In this document: one piece after another, positions 6,497-12,866 of the stretch
Position numbering within the stretch: position 1 is the first letter of the stretch
Layout: every line of letters begins with the position of its first letter
Source: Microbacteriaceae bacterium
GTDB taxonomy: Bacteria > Actinomycetota > Actinomycetes > Actinomycetales > Microbacteriaceae
Assembly (NCBI GenBank): GCA_022701925.1
Contig: JAKONM010000222.1
Coordinates: forward strand, 1 to 12,866
DNA: 12,866 bases
Direction: 5' to 3'
Translations under genes and position numbers: made by a program
Notes under the pieces: generated by a model
Seen by the model: only the letters and a program-made list of their open reading frames with translations
The model's database searches: none
What the model was told of the DNA's origin: nothing

Positions 6497-8470
6497 GTGA
6501 GACCCGCCCGTCCCCTGATCGCCGTCGCGGCCGCCGCCGCGCTGGTCGTCGCGCCCGCCCTGCCGGTGACCGCGGCGCCCGCCACCGCGGCCGCGGCGCC
6601 GCTGACCGACACCGCGCACCTCGACTTCCTGCTGGACCGCGTCACCCTGCACCCGGTCACCGGCCACTCCACCTACGGCGCCGACCCGGTGTCGCTGCCC
6701 TGGACCTACGCCGACCGGAACGACGACGGCTCGTTCCGCCGCATCGGCGGCGGCACGCTGGACCCCGCGACGAACACCTGGACGCAGGGCGCGTTCAACA
6801 GCGACGACGTCAGCCGTGCCGCCGTCGTCTACCTGCGCCAGTGGCGGCAGACCGGCGACGCCGCAGCGCGGCAGAAGGCCGAGGCGGTGCTGCGCGGCCT
6901 CGCGTACTTCCAGACGACCTCCGGCGCGGACGCCGGGAACGTCGTGCTGTGGATGCAGCCCGACGGGTCGCTGAACCGCAGCGCCGAGCCCGTCGAGCTG
7001 CCCGACCCCAGCGACAGCGGCCCCAGCTACTGGCTGGCGCGCACGGTGTGGGCCTACGGCGAGGGGTACGCGGCCTTCGTGCGGGCAGACCCGGCCTTCG
7101 CCGCCTTCCTGCGGGACCGGCTGCGGCTGGCCGTGCGGGCCCTCGACCGCGAGGTGCTGGACCGGTACGGCGACACCGTCCAGGCCGACGGCGTGCGGGT
7201 GCCGGCCTGGCTGATCGTGGACGAGGCCGGCGCGACCGCCGAGGCGGTGCTGGGGCTCGCGGCCTACACGGCCGCCGCCCCCGCCGACCGCGGCCCGGAC
7301 CGCGCGCTGGCCCGGTTCGCCGACGGCATCCGCCGCCTGGCGGCCACGACCTCGGACACGGGGCGCTGGCCCTACGGCGCGATCCTGCCGTCCGCGGCGT
7401 CGAGGACGAGCTGGCACCCCTGGGCGTCCCAGATGAGCGCGGCGCTCGCCGCGGCCGACCACGCCCTGGGCACCCGCGCCTCCCGCGCCGCGGTGCTGCG
7501 CGACACCACCGGCGTCCAGCCCGACCTGCTGGCGGCCGGGGGCCCGGACAACCTGTGGGGCCCGGCCCCGACCGACCGCACCCAGATCGCCTACGGCGTC
7601 GACTCGCGGGTGCAGGACCTGCTCGCGGCCCGGACCGCCGGCGGCGACGCCCTCGCCGCGGTGCAGGCGGCCTGGTACTTCGGCGCGAACCGCAGCGGGA
7701 AGGCGGTCTACGACCCGGCGACCGGGGTGACGACCGACGGCGTGCAGCCGGACGGCTCGGTCAACCGCAACGGCGGCGCGGAGAGCACGATCCACGGCCT
7801 GCTCACCATGCTGGCGCTGGACGCCCACCCCGCGGTCGCGCGCCAGGCTCAGCGGCTCGGCGCCCTCGGCGAGCGCGACGGGCTGCGGGTGGTGGAGGCG
7901 GAGACCGCCTCGACCACGGGCACCGTGTTCACGCCCGACCCCGCCTCCAGCGCCGAGCGCGCCTGGAGCGGCGGCAAGGGCCTGACCCTGCGGAAGGGGC
8001 AGCGCGCGACGCTGTCGATCGGTGCGGGCGGCCACGTGGTGGAGGCGGTCGTGCTGGCCCCGAGGAAGGGCTCGACGGCGACGCCGACCTCGCGCTGGAC
8101 CTCGGCGGGCGGTGCCGTCCGGCTGACCTCGACGGTCGGCGCGCAGGGGATCACGGCGCAGCCCGGCGCCCTGCTGCCGCAGCCGCTCGGCGTCGTGAAG
8201 GGGGACCGGCTGACCGTCACGGCGCTTTCGGGCACCGTGCGGATCGACGCCGTGCTGGTGCGGCCGCTGGTGCAGACCGCGGTGTTCGGCACGGGATCCT
8301 CCGCGACCCGGCTGGTCGTCAACACCCTCGGGCGGGAGCAGACCGCCCGGTCGACCCCCGGCGCGACGGCCCAGCGGTTCCACGCCGACGGCCGCAGCGC
8401 CGGTGCGGTGCGGGTGCCCGCCTCCGGGAAGGTGCTGCTGCCGGCCGGCGGATTCGCCCTGGTCCGCTGA
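6497..8470 (+). CDS. Large secreted protein, probable alpha/alpha-barrel glycan-active enzyme with CBM35-like C-terminus
   Basis: A 657-aa protein starting at GTG with AAGGAG seven bases upstream. Residues 1-27 form a Sec signal peptide (RPARPLIAV, long Ala/Val core, AxA-type cleavage region). Residues 36-455 are helix-rich with repeated aromatic/acidic patches: LDRVTLHPVTGHSTYG, WTYADRNDDGSFRRIGGG, VVLWMQPDGSLNR, GPSYWLARTVWAYGEGYAAF, DTGRWPYGA, TSWHPWASQMSAALAAA, QIAYGVDSRVQDLL, and NRNGGAESTIHGLLTML. This looks like an (alpha/alpha)6-barrel hydrolase or lyase. From VVEAETAS (465-472) to about 590 a beta-rich segment resembles a CBM6/35 sandwich, ending in a small beta tail. I cannot assign a named family. 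Its place right after the mannoside operon suggests it releases oligosaccharides outside the cell; that is inference. It could equally belong to its own transcription unit. Confidence 0.72.
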   Translation: MRPARPLIAVAAAAALVVAPALPVTAAPATAAAAPLTDTAHLDFLLDRVTLHPVTGHSTYGADPVSLPWTYADRNDDGSFRRIGGGTLDPATNTWTQGAFNSDDVSRAAVVYLRQWRQTGDAAARQKAEAVLRGLAYFQTTSGADAGNVVLWMQPDGSLNRSAEPVELPDPSDSGPSYWLARTVWAYGEGYAAFVRADPAFAAFLRDRLRLAVRALDREVLDRYGDTVQADGVRVPAWLIVDEAGATAEAVLGLAAYTAAAPADRGPDRALARFADGIRRLAATTSDTGRWPYGAILPSAASRTSWHPWASQMSAALAAADHALGTRASRAAVLRDTTGVQPDLLAAGGPDNLWGPAPTDRTQIAYGVDSRVQDLLAARTAGGDALAAVQAAWYFGANRSGKAVYDPATGVTTDGVQPDGSVNRNGGAESTIHGLLTMLALDAHPAVARQAQRLGALGERDGLRVVEAETASTTGTVFTPDPASSAERAWSGGKGLTLRKGQRATLSIGAGGHVVEAVVLAPRKGSTATPTSRWTSAGGAVRLTSTVGAQGITAQPGALLPQPLGVVKGDRLTVTALSGTVRIDAVLVRPLVQTAVFGTGSSATRLVVNTLGREQTARSTPGATAQRFHADGRSAGAVRVPASGKVLLPAGGFALVR

Positions 8471-8475
8471 CGGGG

Positions 8476-8538
8476 CGGTGACGTGCCGCTCGATGCCGCT
8501 CCGAGCGCTTCACAGCGGCATCGAGCGGCACGTCACCG
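8476..8538 (+). terminator. Very strong hairpin (25-bp perfect stem, 13-base loop)
   Basis: Positions 8476-8500 pair perfectly with 8514-8538, leaving loop CCGAGCGCTTCAC (8501-8513). It starts five bases after the stop of the secreted protein and lies 60 bp before the AEC gene, so it is placed to end the upstream transcript. There is no T-tract. The arm contains the internal direct repeat TGCCGCT CGA TGCCGCT. A stem this long and perfect could also be a dispersed palindromic repeat element. Confidence 0.75.
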
Positions 8539-8584
8539 ACCTCCGCTCGCACCGTCCGGCTCAGGCGCCCCGTCGGCCTGCGGG

Positions 8585-8590
8585 GCAGGA
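8585..8590 (+). promoter_or_regulatory. Possible -10 box for leaderless AEC transcript (CAGGAT)
   Basis: CAGGAT lies nine bases before ATG 8599 in the arrangement CAGGAT-GGGTCGG-ATG, which is frequent in leaderless actinobacterial genes. There is no good Shine-Dalgarno for either possible ATG (8590 or 8599), and no convincing -35. Confidence 0.3.
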
Positions 8591-8598
8591 TGGGTCGG

Positions 8599-9522
8599 AT
8601 GACCGGGGTGCTGCAGGGGTTCGCGGTCATCGGCGTGATCATCGCCGTCGGCTACGCGCTCGCGCGCACCGACGTGCTGGGACCGGGCGCGCGTCCGGTG
8701 CTCAGCCGCTTCGTCTTCTTCGTGGCGGCGCCCGCCCTGCTCTTCACCGTCGTCGCCGGAGCGCGGGTGGACGTGCTGTTCTCGCCGGTGCTGGCGGTGT
8801 CGGCCATCGCCGCCGTCTCGGCCTTCCTGCTCTACGCGGTCGTCGCCCGGCTCGCGTGGCGGCGGACGCTCGGGCCCGTCACGGTCGGCGCCCTCTCCTC
8901 CGGTTACGTGAACGCCAACAACATCGGCCTGCCGGTCGCCGTCTACGTGCTGGGCAGCCCGGCCTACACGGCGCCGGTGATGCTGCTGCAGCTGGCCGTG
9001 TTCGCTCCGACCGCCCTGGTGGTGCTGGACGCCGCGACCAGCGAGCGGCGCCGCACCCTGGGCGGCACGGTGCTGACCTCGCTGAAGAACCCCCTCATCG
9101 TGGCCGCGGTGCTGGGCCTGGTCGTGGCCGTCACGGGCGCGCCGGTGCCCGCCCTGGTCCTGGAGCCGCTGAAGCTGCTGGCCGGCGCCTCGGTGCCCCT
9201 GATGCTGGCCGGGTTCGGGATGTCCCTGCACGGCGCCCGGCCGCTCGGCGCCGGTTCGGAGCGGCGGGACGTGCTGCTGGCCAGCGGGCTGAAGCTGCTG
9301 GTCATGCCCGCGATCGCGCTGGCGGCCGGGACCCTGCTGTTCCGGCTGGACCCGCAGCAGCTGCACGTGGCCGTGGTGCTGGCGGCCCTGCCGACGGCGC
9401 AGAACGTGCACAACTACGCGACCCGGTACGGCACCGGCGTCGTGCTCGCCCGCGACGCCGGGCTCATCACCACGCTCGGCGCGGTGCCCGTGCTGCTGGC
9501 GACGTCGCTGCTGCTGGTCTGA
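8599..9522 (+). CDS. AEC (auxin efflux carrier) family transporter
   Basis: A 307-aa very hydrophobic protein with about ten membrane segments in the two-halves arrangement of AEC/bile-acid-fold permeases. The first half has VLQGFAVIGVIIAVGYALAR and LSRFVFFVAAPALLFTVVA; the conserved NANNIGLPVAVYVLG (105-119) is diagnostic. The second half has LKNPLIVAAVLGLV, LLAGASVPLMLAGFGMSL and LPTAQNVHNYATRYG, also family signatures. Members export or exchange small organic acids (malate, malonate) or related anions; the substrate here is unknown. The start could be nine bases earlier (ATG 8590, MGRM). I prefer 8599 because of the CAGGAT box suited to a leaderless transcript. It is separated from the upstream gene by a strong hairpin, so it is likely its own unit. 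Confidence 0.9.
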   Translation: MTGVLQGFAVIGVIIAVGYALARTDVLGPGARPVLSRFVFFVAAPALLFTVVAGARVDVLFSPVLAVSAIAAVSAFLLYAVVARLAWRRTLGPVTVGALSSGYVNANNIGLPVAVYVLGSPAYTAPVMLLQLAVFAPTALVVLDAATSERRRTLGGTVLTSLKNPLIVAAVLGLVVAVTGAPVPALVLEPLKLLAGASVPLMLAGFGMSLHGARPLGAGSERRDVLLASGLKLLVMPAIALAAGTLLFRLDPQQLHVAVVLAALPTAQNVHNYATRYGTGVVLARDAGLITTLGAVPVLLATSLLLV

Positions 9523-9547
9523 CCCCTGAACCTGGGAGTTCACGGGG

Positions 9548-9570
9548 TTGACACCGGAAGCGCCTACTCT
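9548..9570 (+). promoter_or_regulatory. Possible promoter of the shikimate-dehydrogenase-like gene
   Basis: A perfect TTGACA (9548-9553) and a TACTCT (9565-9570) lie 36-58 bases before the ATG, but only 11 bases apart, too close to be a standard -35/-10 pair. TACTCT alone may be the -10. Just upstream, TGAAC-N6-GTTCA (9527-9542) is a small inverted repeat that could be an operator or part of a weak terminator for the AEC gene. Confidence 0.3.
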
Positions 9571-9605
9571 GGCGCGCTGCCGTCGCTCCACCCCGAAGGA
9601 CCACC

Positions 9606-10598
9606 ATGACCGCTGTCGCACCCTCGACGACCCCGCTGACCGTGCTGGGCCCGGACCACCTGGTGCCCGCGGAGCAGCCGACGATCTACTTCCTCGGCGT
9701 CTCGACCGGCTCCTCCTCCATCCAGCGGGTCTTCCCCGTCTGGGCCGCCGAGCTGGGCCTCGGGCAGGCCGTGCTGCGGGGCATCGACCTGCCGGTGGGC
9801 GCCCCGGCCGCGGACGCGCGACGGATCGTCGAGTTCCTGGCGGCCGATCCGCTGGCCGCGGGCATGCAGATCACGAGCCACAAGGTGGCCGTGGCGGAGG
9901 CCGCGGGCGACCTGTTCGCCGCCCGGCGTCCCCTGGCGACGCTGATGGAGGAGATCAGCTGCGTCACCAAGGAGGCCGACGGCCTGCACGGCTTCGCGAA
10001 GGACCCGGTGGCGGGCGAGCTGGCGCTCGACGCGATCGTCCCGGCCGACCACTGGCAGCGCACGGGCGCGAACGCCGTGCTGCTCGGCGCCGGCGGCGCG
10101 GGCACGGCGCTGGCCTGGTGCCTGGCGCGGCAGGAGCGGGGCGCCCGCCGTCCCGCGTCCCTGGTCGTGACCGACACGTCGGAGCGCCGCCTGTCCCACC
10201 TGGCGGAGATCGTCCGGCAGGTCGGCGGCGACCTGCCGCTGCGCCTGGTGCACGTGACCTCCACGGACGACACCGACCGCGTGCTGGCCGAGCAGCCGGC
10301 CGGCACCCTGGTCGTGAACGCGACGGGCCTCGGCAAGGACCTGCCCGGCTCGCCCATCGGCGCCGACGCGGTGCTGCCCGAGCAGGCGATCGCGTGGGAC
10401 CTGAACTACCGCGGCGACCTGGAGTTCCTGGGCACCGCGGGCATGCAGCCCGAGGAGCGCGGCGTGCGCATCGAGGACGGCTGGACCTACTTCGTGCACG
10501 GCTGGCTGCAGGCCGTCAAGGAGGTCTTCCGGGTCGACGTGCCCACCTCCGGCCCCGGCTTCGACCGGTTGAGCGAGCTGGCCCGCGAGGCGCGCTGA
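9606..10598 (+). CDS. Divergent shikimate-dehydrogenase-like oxidoreductase
   Basis: A 330-aa cytoplasmic protein, longer than AroE (about 270 aa). Its N-terminal domain has the shikimate-dehydrogenase layout: IYFLGVSTGSSSIQRVFPVW, then QITSHKVAVAEAA with Lys93 where AroE has its catalytic Lys (in NVTxPxK), then LHGFAKDPVAG with Asp133 at the catalytic Asp position (NTDxxG in AroE). The NAD(P) Rossmann fold follows (VLLGAGGAGTALAW, about 158-171), and NATGLG (238-243) replaces AroE NATSVG. The C-terminal helix reads HGWLQAVKEVFRVD. The IxxS shikimate-binding entry and NVT motif are changed, so the substrate is probably not shikimate, perhaps a related polyol or sugar acid. GAAGGA lies five bases before the ATG. 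It has 83 bp before it and is probably monocistronic or leads into the GNAT gene. Confidence 0.8.
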   Translation: MTAVAPSTTPLTVLGPDHLVPAEQPTIYFLGVSTGSSSIQRVFPVWAAELGLGQAVLRGIDLPVGAPAADARRIVEFLAADPLAAGMQITSHKVAVAEAAGDLFAARRPLATLMEEISCVTKEADGLHGFAKDPVAGELALDAIVPADHWQRTGANAVLLGAGGAGTALAWCLARQERGARRPASLVVTDTSERRLSHLAEIVRQVGGDLPLRLVHVTSTDDTDRVLAEQPAGTLVVNATGLGKDLPGSPIGADAVLPEQAIAWDLNYRGDLEFLGTAGMQPEERGVRIEDGWTYFVHGWLQAVKEVFRVDVPTSGPGFDRLSELAREAR

Positions 10599-10608
10599 CC
10601 CCCGCTCG

Positions 10609-10614
10609 TACGAT
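10609..10614 (+). promoter_or_regulatory. -10 box for a leaderless GNAT transcript (TACGAT)
   Basis: TACGAT matches TANNNT and ends six bases before the GTG start at 10621, the spacing expected when transcription begins at the start codon itself. No Shine-Dalgarno is present upstream of that GTG, which supports a leaderless message. No clear -35 is visible. Confidence 0.45.
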
Positions 10615-10620
10615 CGGCGC

Positions 10621-11184
10621 GTGGAGCCCTTCGTCCTGACCACCCCGCGGCTGCGGCTGGACCAGCCGGTCGCCGCGGACGTCGACGACGTCGCGCGGTA
10701 CTGCGCCGACCCCGTCTTCGAGCCGTTCATGACCACCCCCTGGCCCTACGAGCGCCGCCACGCCGAGCACTTCGTCGGCGAGTTCGTGCCCGCCGGCTGG
10801 GCGTCGGGGGACGAGTGGACCTGGGCGGTGCGCCGGCGGGAGGGCGGCCCGCTGCTGGGCGCCGTGGGGGTCCGCATGCGCATGGGGATGATCGGCTACT
10901 GGCTCGGCGGCCCGCACCGCGGACGCGGCCTGATGCCGGAGGCGGTCGCCGCGGTGGTCGACGCCGTGTTCGCCCGCACCGAGGCGGACCGGGTGCTGTG
11001 GGAGTGCGTCGTCGGCAACACGGCGTCGGTCCGCGTTGCCGAGAAGGCCGGTTTCCGCTTCACGGGCACCGAGCCGGGCCGCGTGCCCTCCCGCGACGGC
11101 GGCACCGCGGAGGCCTGGACGGGGGCGCTGGACCGCACCGACGACCGCGCGCCGAAGCCGGGCTGGCCGGTCTGGCCGGTCTGA
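10621..11184 (+). CDS. GNAT-family N-acetyltransferase (RimJ/RimL-like)
   Basis: A 187-aa protein starting LTTPRLRLDQPVAADVDDVARYC, the standard opening of RimJ/RimL-type acetyltransferases. The acetyl-CoA binding motif is at 99-108 (HRGRGLMPEA, the R-G-x-G-x-x pattern) after the strand GMIGYWLGG. NTASVRVAEKAGFRFTG (133-149) is the conserved motif B. It transfers an acetyl group from acetyl-CoA to an amine, possibly a protein N-terminus, but the acceptor is unknown. The GTG start has no ribosome binding site and fits a leaderless message. The C-terminus has a repeated GWPVWPV tail encoded by a CTGGCCGGT duplication. The gene converges on the phosphatase gene with only two bases between stop codons. 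Confidence 0.88.
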   Translation: MEPFVLTTPRLRLDQPVAADVDDVARYCADPVFEPFMTTPWPYERRHAEHFVGEFVPAGWASGDEWTWAVRRREGGPLLGAVGVRMRMGMIGYWLGGPHRGRGLMPEAVAAVVDAVFARTEADRVLWECVVGNTASVRVAEKAGFRFTGTEPGRVPSRDGGTAEAWTGALDRTDDRAPKPGWPVWPV

Positions 11185-11186
11185 CC

Positions 11187-11699
11187 TCAGCGGGCCAGGC
11201 GGCCCCGCACGTGCTCCACGACGGCGTCGGCCGCGGCCTCCACCTGCTCGAGGGTGGACAGGAAGTCGTCGTGACCGCCGTACCAGGGGTCCTCGACGTC
11301 CAGCTCGCGCTCGTCCACGACGTCCAGCGACGGCGCCGCGGGATCGAACGACCGGTACATCCGCACGCGTCCGGCGCTCGCCGCGTCCGGCGCCTGGGTG
11401 CGCAGGCGCCGCGCGTGCTGGGCGGTCATCGCCAGCAGCAGGTCGCGGTGCGCGATGTCGCCCGCGGTCACCTGGTGCGCCGTCCCCGTCGGCACCGGGT
11501 AGCCGGCCTCCCGCAGCACGCGCGCGGCCCGCGGGTCGATCGGGTTGCCCCGCTCCTCGGACGAGATGCCGCCGGAGTCCACCACCACCCGGTCGCCCAG
11601 CCCCGCGGCCTCGAAGCGGTCGCGCAGCACGACCTCGGCGATGGGGGACCGGCAGATGTTGCCGGTGCAGACGGTCATCACTCGGAAGGGCTCGGCCAT
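11187..11699 (-). CDS. Low-molecular-weight protein-tyrosine phosphatase
   Basis: A 170-aa cytoplasmic protein of the LMW-PTP/arsenate reductase fold. The P-loop C(X)5R-S is at residues 11-18 (CTGNICRS), with Cys11 the nucleophile and Arg17 binding phosphate. The general-acid loop is DPWYG at 137-141 (Asp137). Other family marks are VDSGGISSEERGNPIDPRA and LLLAMTAQHARRL. It removes phosphate from phosphotyrosine or a related phospho-ester. Its ATG shares one base with the stop of the exonuclease III reading frame (TGATG), so the two are probably cotranscribed and translationally coupled. The exonuclease frameshift would make ribosomes stop about 450 bases earlier and could lower its translation. 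Confidence 0.93.
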   Translation of the reverse strand: MAEPFRVMTVCTGNICRSPIAEVVLRDRFEAAGLGDRVVVDSGGISSEERGNPIDPRAARVLREAGYPVPTGTAHQVTAGDIAHRDLLLAMTAQHARRLRTQAPDAASAGRVRMYRSFDPAAPSLDVVDERELDVEDPWYGGHDDFLSTLEQVEAAADAVVEHVRGRLAR

Positions 11700-12537
11700 C
11701 AGAAGATCATCGGCCGGTCGTCGTCGAGCGGGCTGTCCAGGTCGAGGTCGACGACCACGGGCACGTGGTCGCTGGGGGTGTCCCCCTTGCGCTCGTTCCG
11801 CTCGATCGACGCGCCGGCGACCGCGTCCTGGAACGCGGGCGAGCCCAGCACGAAGTCGATGCGCATCCCCTCGTTGCGCGGGAAGCGCAGCTGCTTGTAG
11901 TCCCAGTAGGTGTAGCCGGTCGGCACCAGCGGGCGCACGACGTCCGCCATCCCCAGGGCCTCGAAGCGCCGGAAGGCCTCCCGCTCCGGCTCGGACACGT
12001 GGGTGGAGCCCTCGAACGCCGCCCGGTCCCACACGTCGGAGTCGAAGGGGGCGATGTTCCAGTCGCCCATCATCGCCAGCGCGCCGCCCTCGTGCTGCGC
12101 CAGCCACTGCTCCGCGGTGTCCGCAAGCCGGGCCAGCCACTCCAGCTTTAGGCGTAGTGCGGGTCGTCGAGCTCGCGGCCGTTCGGCACGTACAGGCTCC
12201 ACAGCCGCACGTCGTCGCCGACCGTGACGGCCATGGCCCGCGCCTCCAGCGGCAGGGAGCCGTCGGGCAGCGGCTTGCCGAACCCGGGCATGCCCGCGAA
12301 GTCGTGCTCGACGTCGGCCAGCCCGATGCGGCTGGCGAAGGCCACGCCGTTCCACTGGGACAGCCCGTGGGTCACGACCTCGTAGCCGGCCTGCTCGAAG
12401 GCCTCGTGCGGGAACTGCGCGTCCTTGCACTTGATCTCCTGCATGGCGAGCACGTCGACGTCCGCCCGCTGCAGCCAGTCGACGACGCGGCCCGACCGGG
12501 CGCGCACCGAGTTCACGTTCCAGGTCGCCACTCGCAC
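11699..12537 (-). pseudogene. xthA: Exodeoxyribonuclease III, interrupted by a one-base frameshift
   Basis: Two frames together make a full exonuclease III (AP endonuclease, DNA base-excision repair). The first (12148-12537, 129 aa, GTG start) begins MRVATWNVNSVRARSGRVVD, includes the metal ligand Glu34 in QEIKCKDAQFP, and ends VPNGRELDDPHYA then TAA. The second (11699 to about 12147) continues KLEWLARLADTAEQW and has GDWNIAPFD, RIDFVLGS and the catalytic SDHVPVVVD, ending DDDRPMIF. Family sequences read HYAYKLEWL here; the coding strand has GCC TA-AAG CTG where GCC TAC AAG CTG is expected, i.e. one missing C (a G on the plus strand between 12148 and 12149). Restoring it gives 279 aa, a normal length. 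Each half is well conserved, so the lesion is recent or a sequence error. A TAGCGT box (12546-12551, minus) sits eight bases before the GTG. Confidence 0.88.
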
Positions 12538-12589
12538 GGGATGCGACGCTACCCGGGCCGTCCCGAACGGGCGGCCGGAGGGGGAGTCG

Positions 12590-12866
12590 ATGAGCCTGCA
12601 GCACGGCGCGGTGCGCGCCTTCCTGGCCCTGACCGGCCGGGGCCGCACGTGGCGGTCCGCGGCCGCCCTCGACGCGTCCGTCGCGCGCCGCCCGCCGTGG
12701 CCGGCCGCGCCGCCGCGCGTGCTGCCCGGGGTCGCGATCGCGCAGCGGGACGACCCCCGCGGCCGGGTGGTGCGGCTGGTGCCGCCCCGGGCGTCCGGCG
12801 CCCTGGTCGCGCTGCACGGCGGCGGCTACGTGTTCGGCCCCGAGGCGCAGCACTGGGCGCTCTGGC
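12590..12866 (+). CDS. Alpha/beta-hydrolase (HGGG-type esterase/lipase), N-terminal part
   Basis: The frame starts at ATG 12590 with GGAGGGGGAG just upstream, and is open to the right edge (92 codons). After a basic, Arg/Ala-rich opening (MSLQHGAVRAFLALTGRGRT) comes SGALVALHGGGYVFGPEAQHW, whose HGGGY at residues 76-80 is the oxyanion-hole motif of the hormone-sensitive-lipase (group IV) esterases. The nucleophile GxSxG and the Asp/His of the triad would be beyond the window. It is divergent from exonuclease III with 52 bases between starts, so the two may share a promoter region. Substrate unknown. Confidence 0.82.
   Translation, partial: MSLQHGAVRAFLALTGRGRTWRSAAALDASVARRPPWPAAPPRVLPGVAIAQRDDPRGRVVRLVPPRASGALVALHGGGYVFGPEAQHWALW

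Noticed and set aside
5264..8383. Very long minus-strand open frame (1039 codons) opposite GH130 and the secreted protein
   Set aside because: It is the mirror of real plus-strand genes: Arg/Gly/Val/His-rich, no motif, and spans two genes plus a hairpin. High GC removes stop codons from the opposite strand.
9548..9570. TTGACA and TACTCT read as a canonical -35/-10 promoter
   Set aside because: Spacer is only 11 bases against the usual 16-19, so they are unlikely to act as a pair; listed only at low confidence.
12140..12155. Programmed ribosomal frameshifting in exonuclease III
   Set aside because: The CCTAAAG site is not a known slippery heptamer, no stimulatory structure is evident, and no exonuclease III is known to use recoding; mutation or sequence error is simpler.

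Overview
The window is about 73% GC with dense, overlapping genes, GTG starts, Ala/Arg/Pro-rich proteins and several TANNNT boxes placed for leaderless transcription. With a DUF6421 gene, a LacI regulator, a CUT1 sugar importer that lacks its own ATPase, and an HGGG-type esterase, this points to a free-living high-GC actinomycete (Micrococcales or Kineosporiales-like). I cannot name a genus from the sequence.

Layout. Positions 1-791 (minus) hold the N-terminal 263 residues of a DUF6421 protein. A 270-bp divergent intergenic region follows, carrying a palindromic operator candidate. Positions 1062-6397 (plus) form a tightly packed five-gene operon: a LacI-type repressor, a lipoprotein sugar-binding protein, two CUT1 permeases and a GH130 mannoside phosphorylase/mannosidase. 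Three of its four junctions are 4-bp stop/start overlaps. A 16-bp perfect hairpin lies between this operon and 6497-8470, which encodes a large secreted protein with a probable alpha/alpha-barrel and a CBM35-like C-terminal beta-sandwich, of no family I can name. A 25-bp perfect hairpin follows it. Next come an AEC-family transporter, a divergent shikimate-dehydrogenase-like oxidoreductase and a GNAT acetyltransferase (all plus). Converging on the GNAT from the other strand are a low-molecular-weight protein-tyrosine phosphatase and an exodeoxyribonuclease III gene. The window ends in the first 92 codons of an alpha/beta-hydrolase esterase (plus).

How they work together. The operon reads as a beta-mannoside utilisation unit. 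A secreted enzyme (possibly the 657-aa protein) would release oligosaccharides, the lipoprotein and the two permeases would import them with a shared ATPase encoded elsewhere, and the cytoplasmic GH130 enzyme would split them, with the LacI protein sensing the sugar. The substrate is inferred only from GH130.

Main points for a second look: the exonuclease III gene is interrupted by what looks like a single missing base near 12148/12149 (real pseudogene or sequence error); the secreted 657-aa protein is a candidate unassigned glycan-active enzyme; two very strong hairpins without T-tracts flank it; and the LacI recognition helix is atypical. I found no CRISPR array, tRNA, rRNA, insertion sequence or phage gene, and no clearly new multi-gene system.
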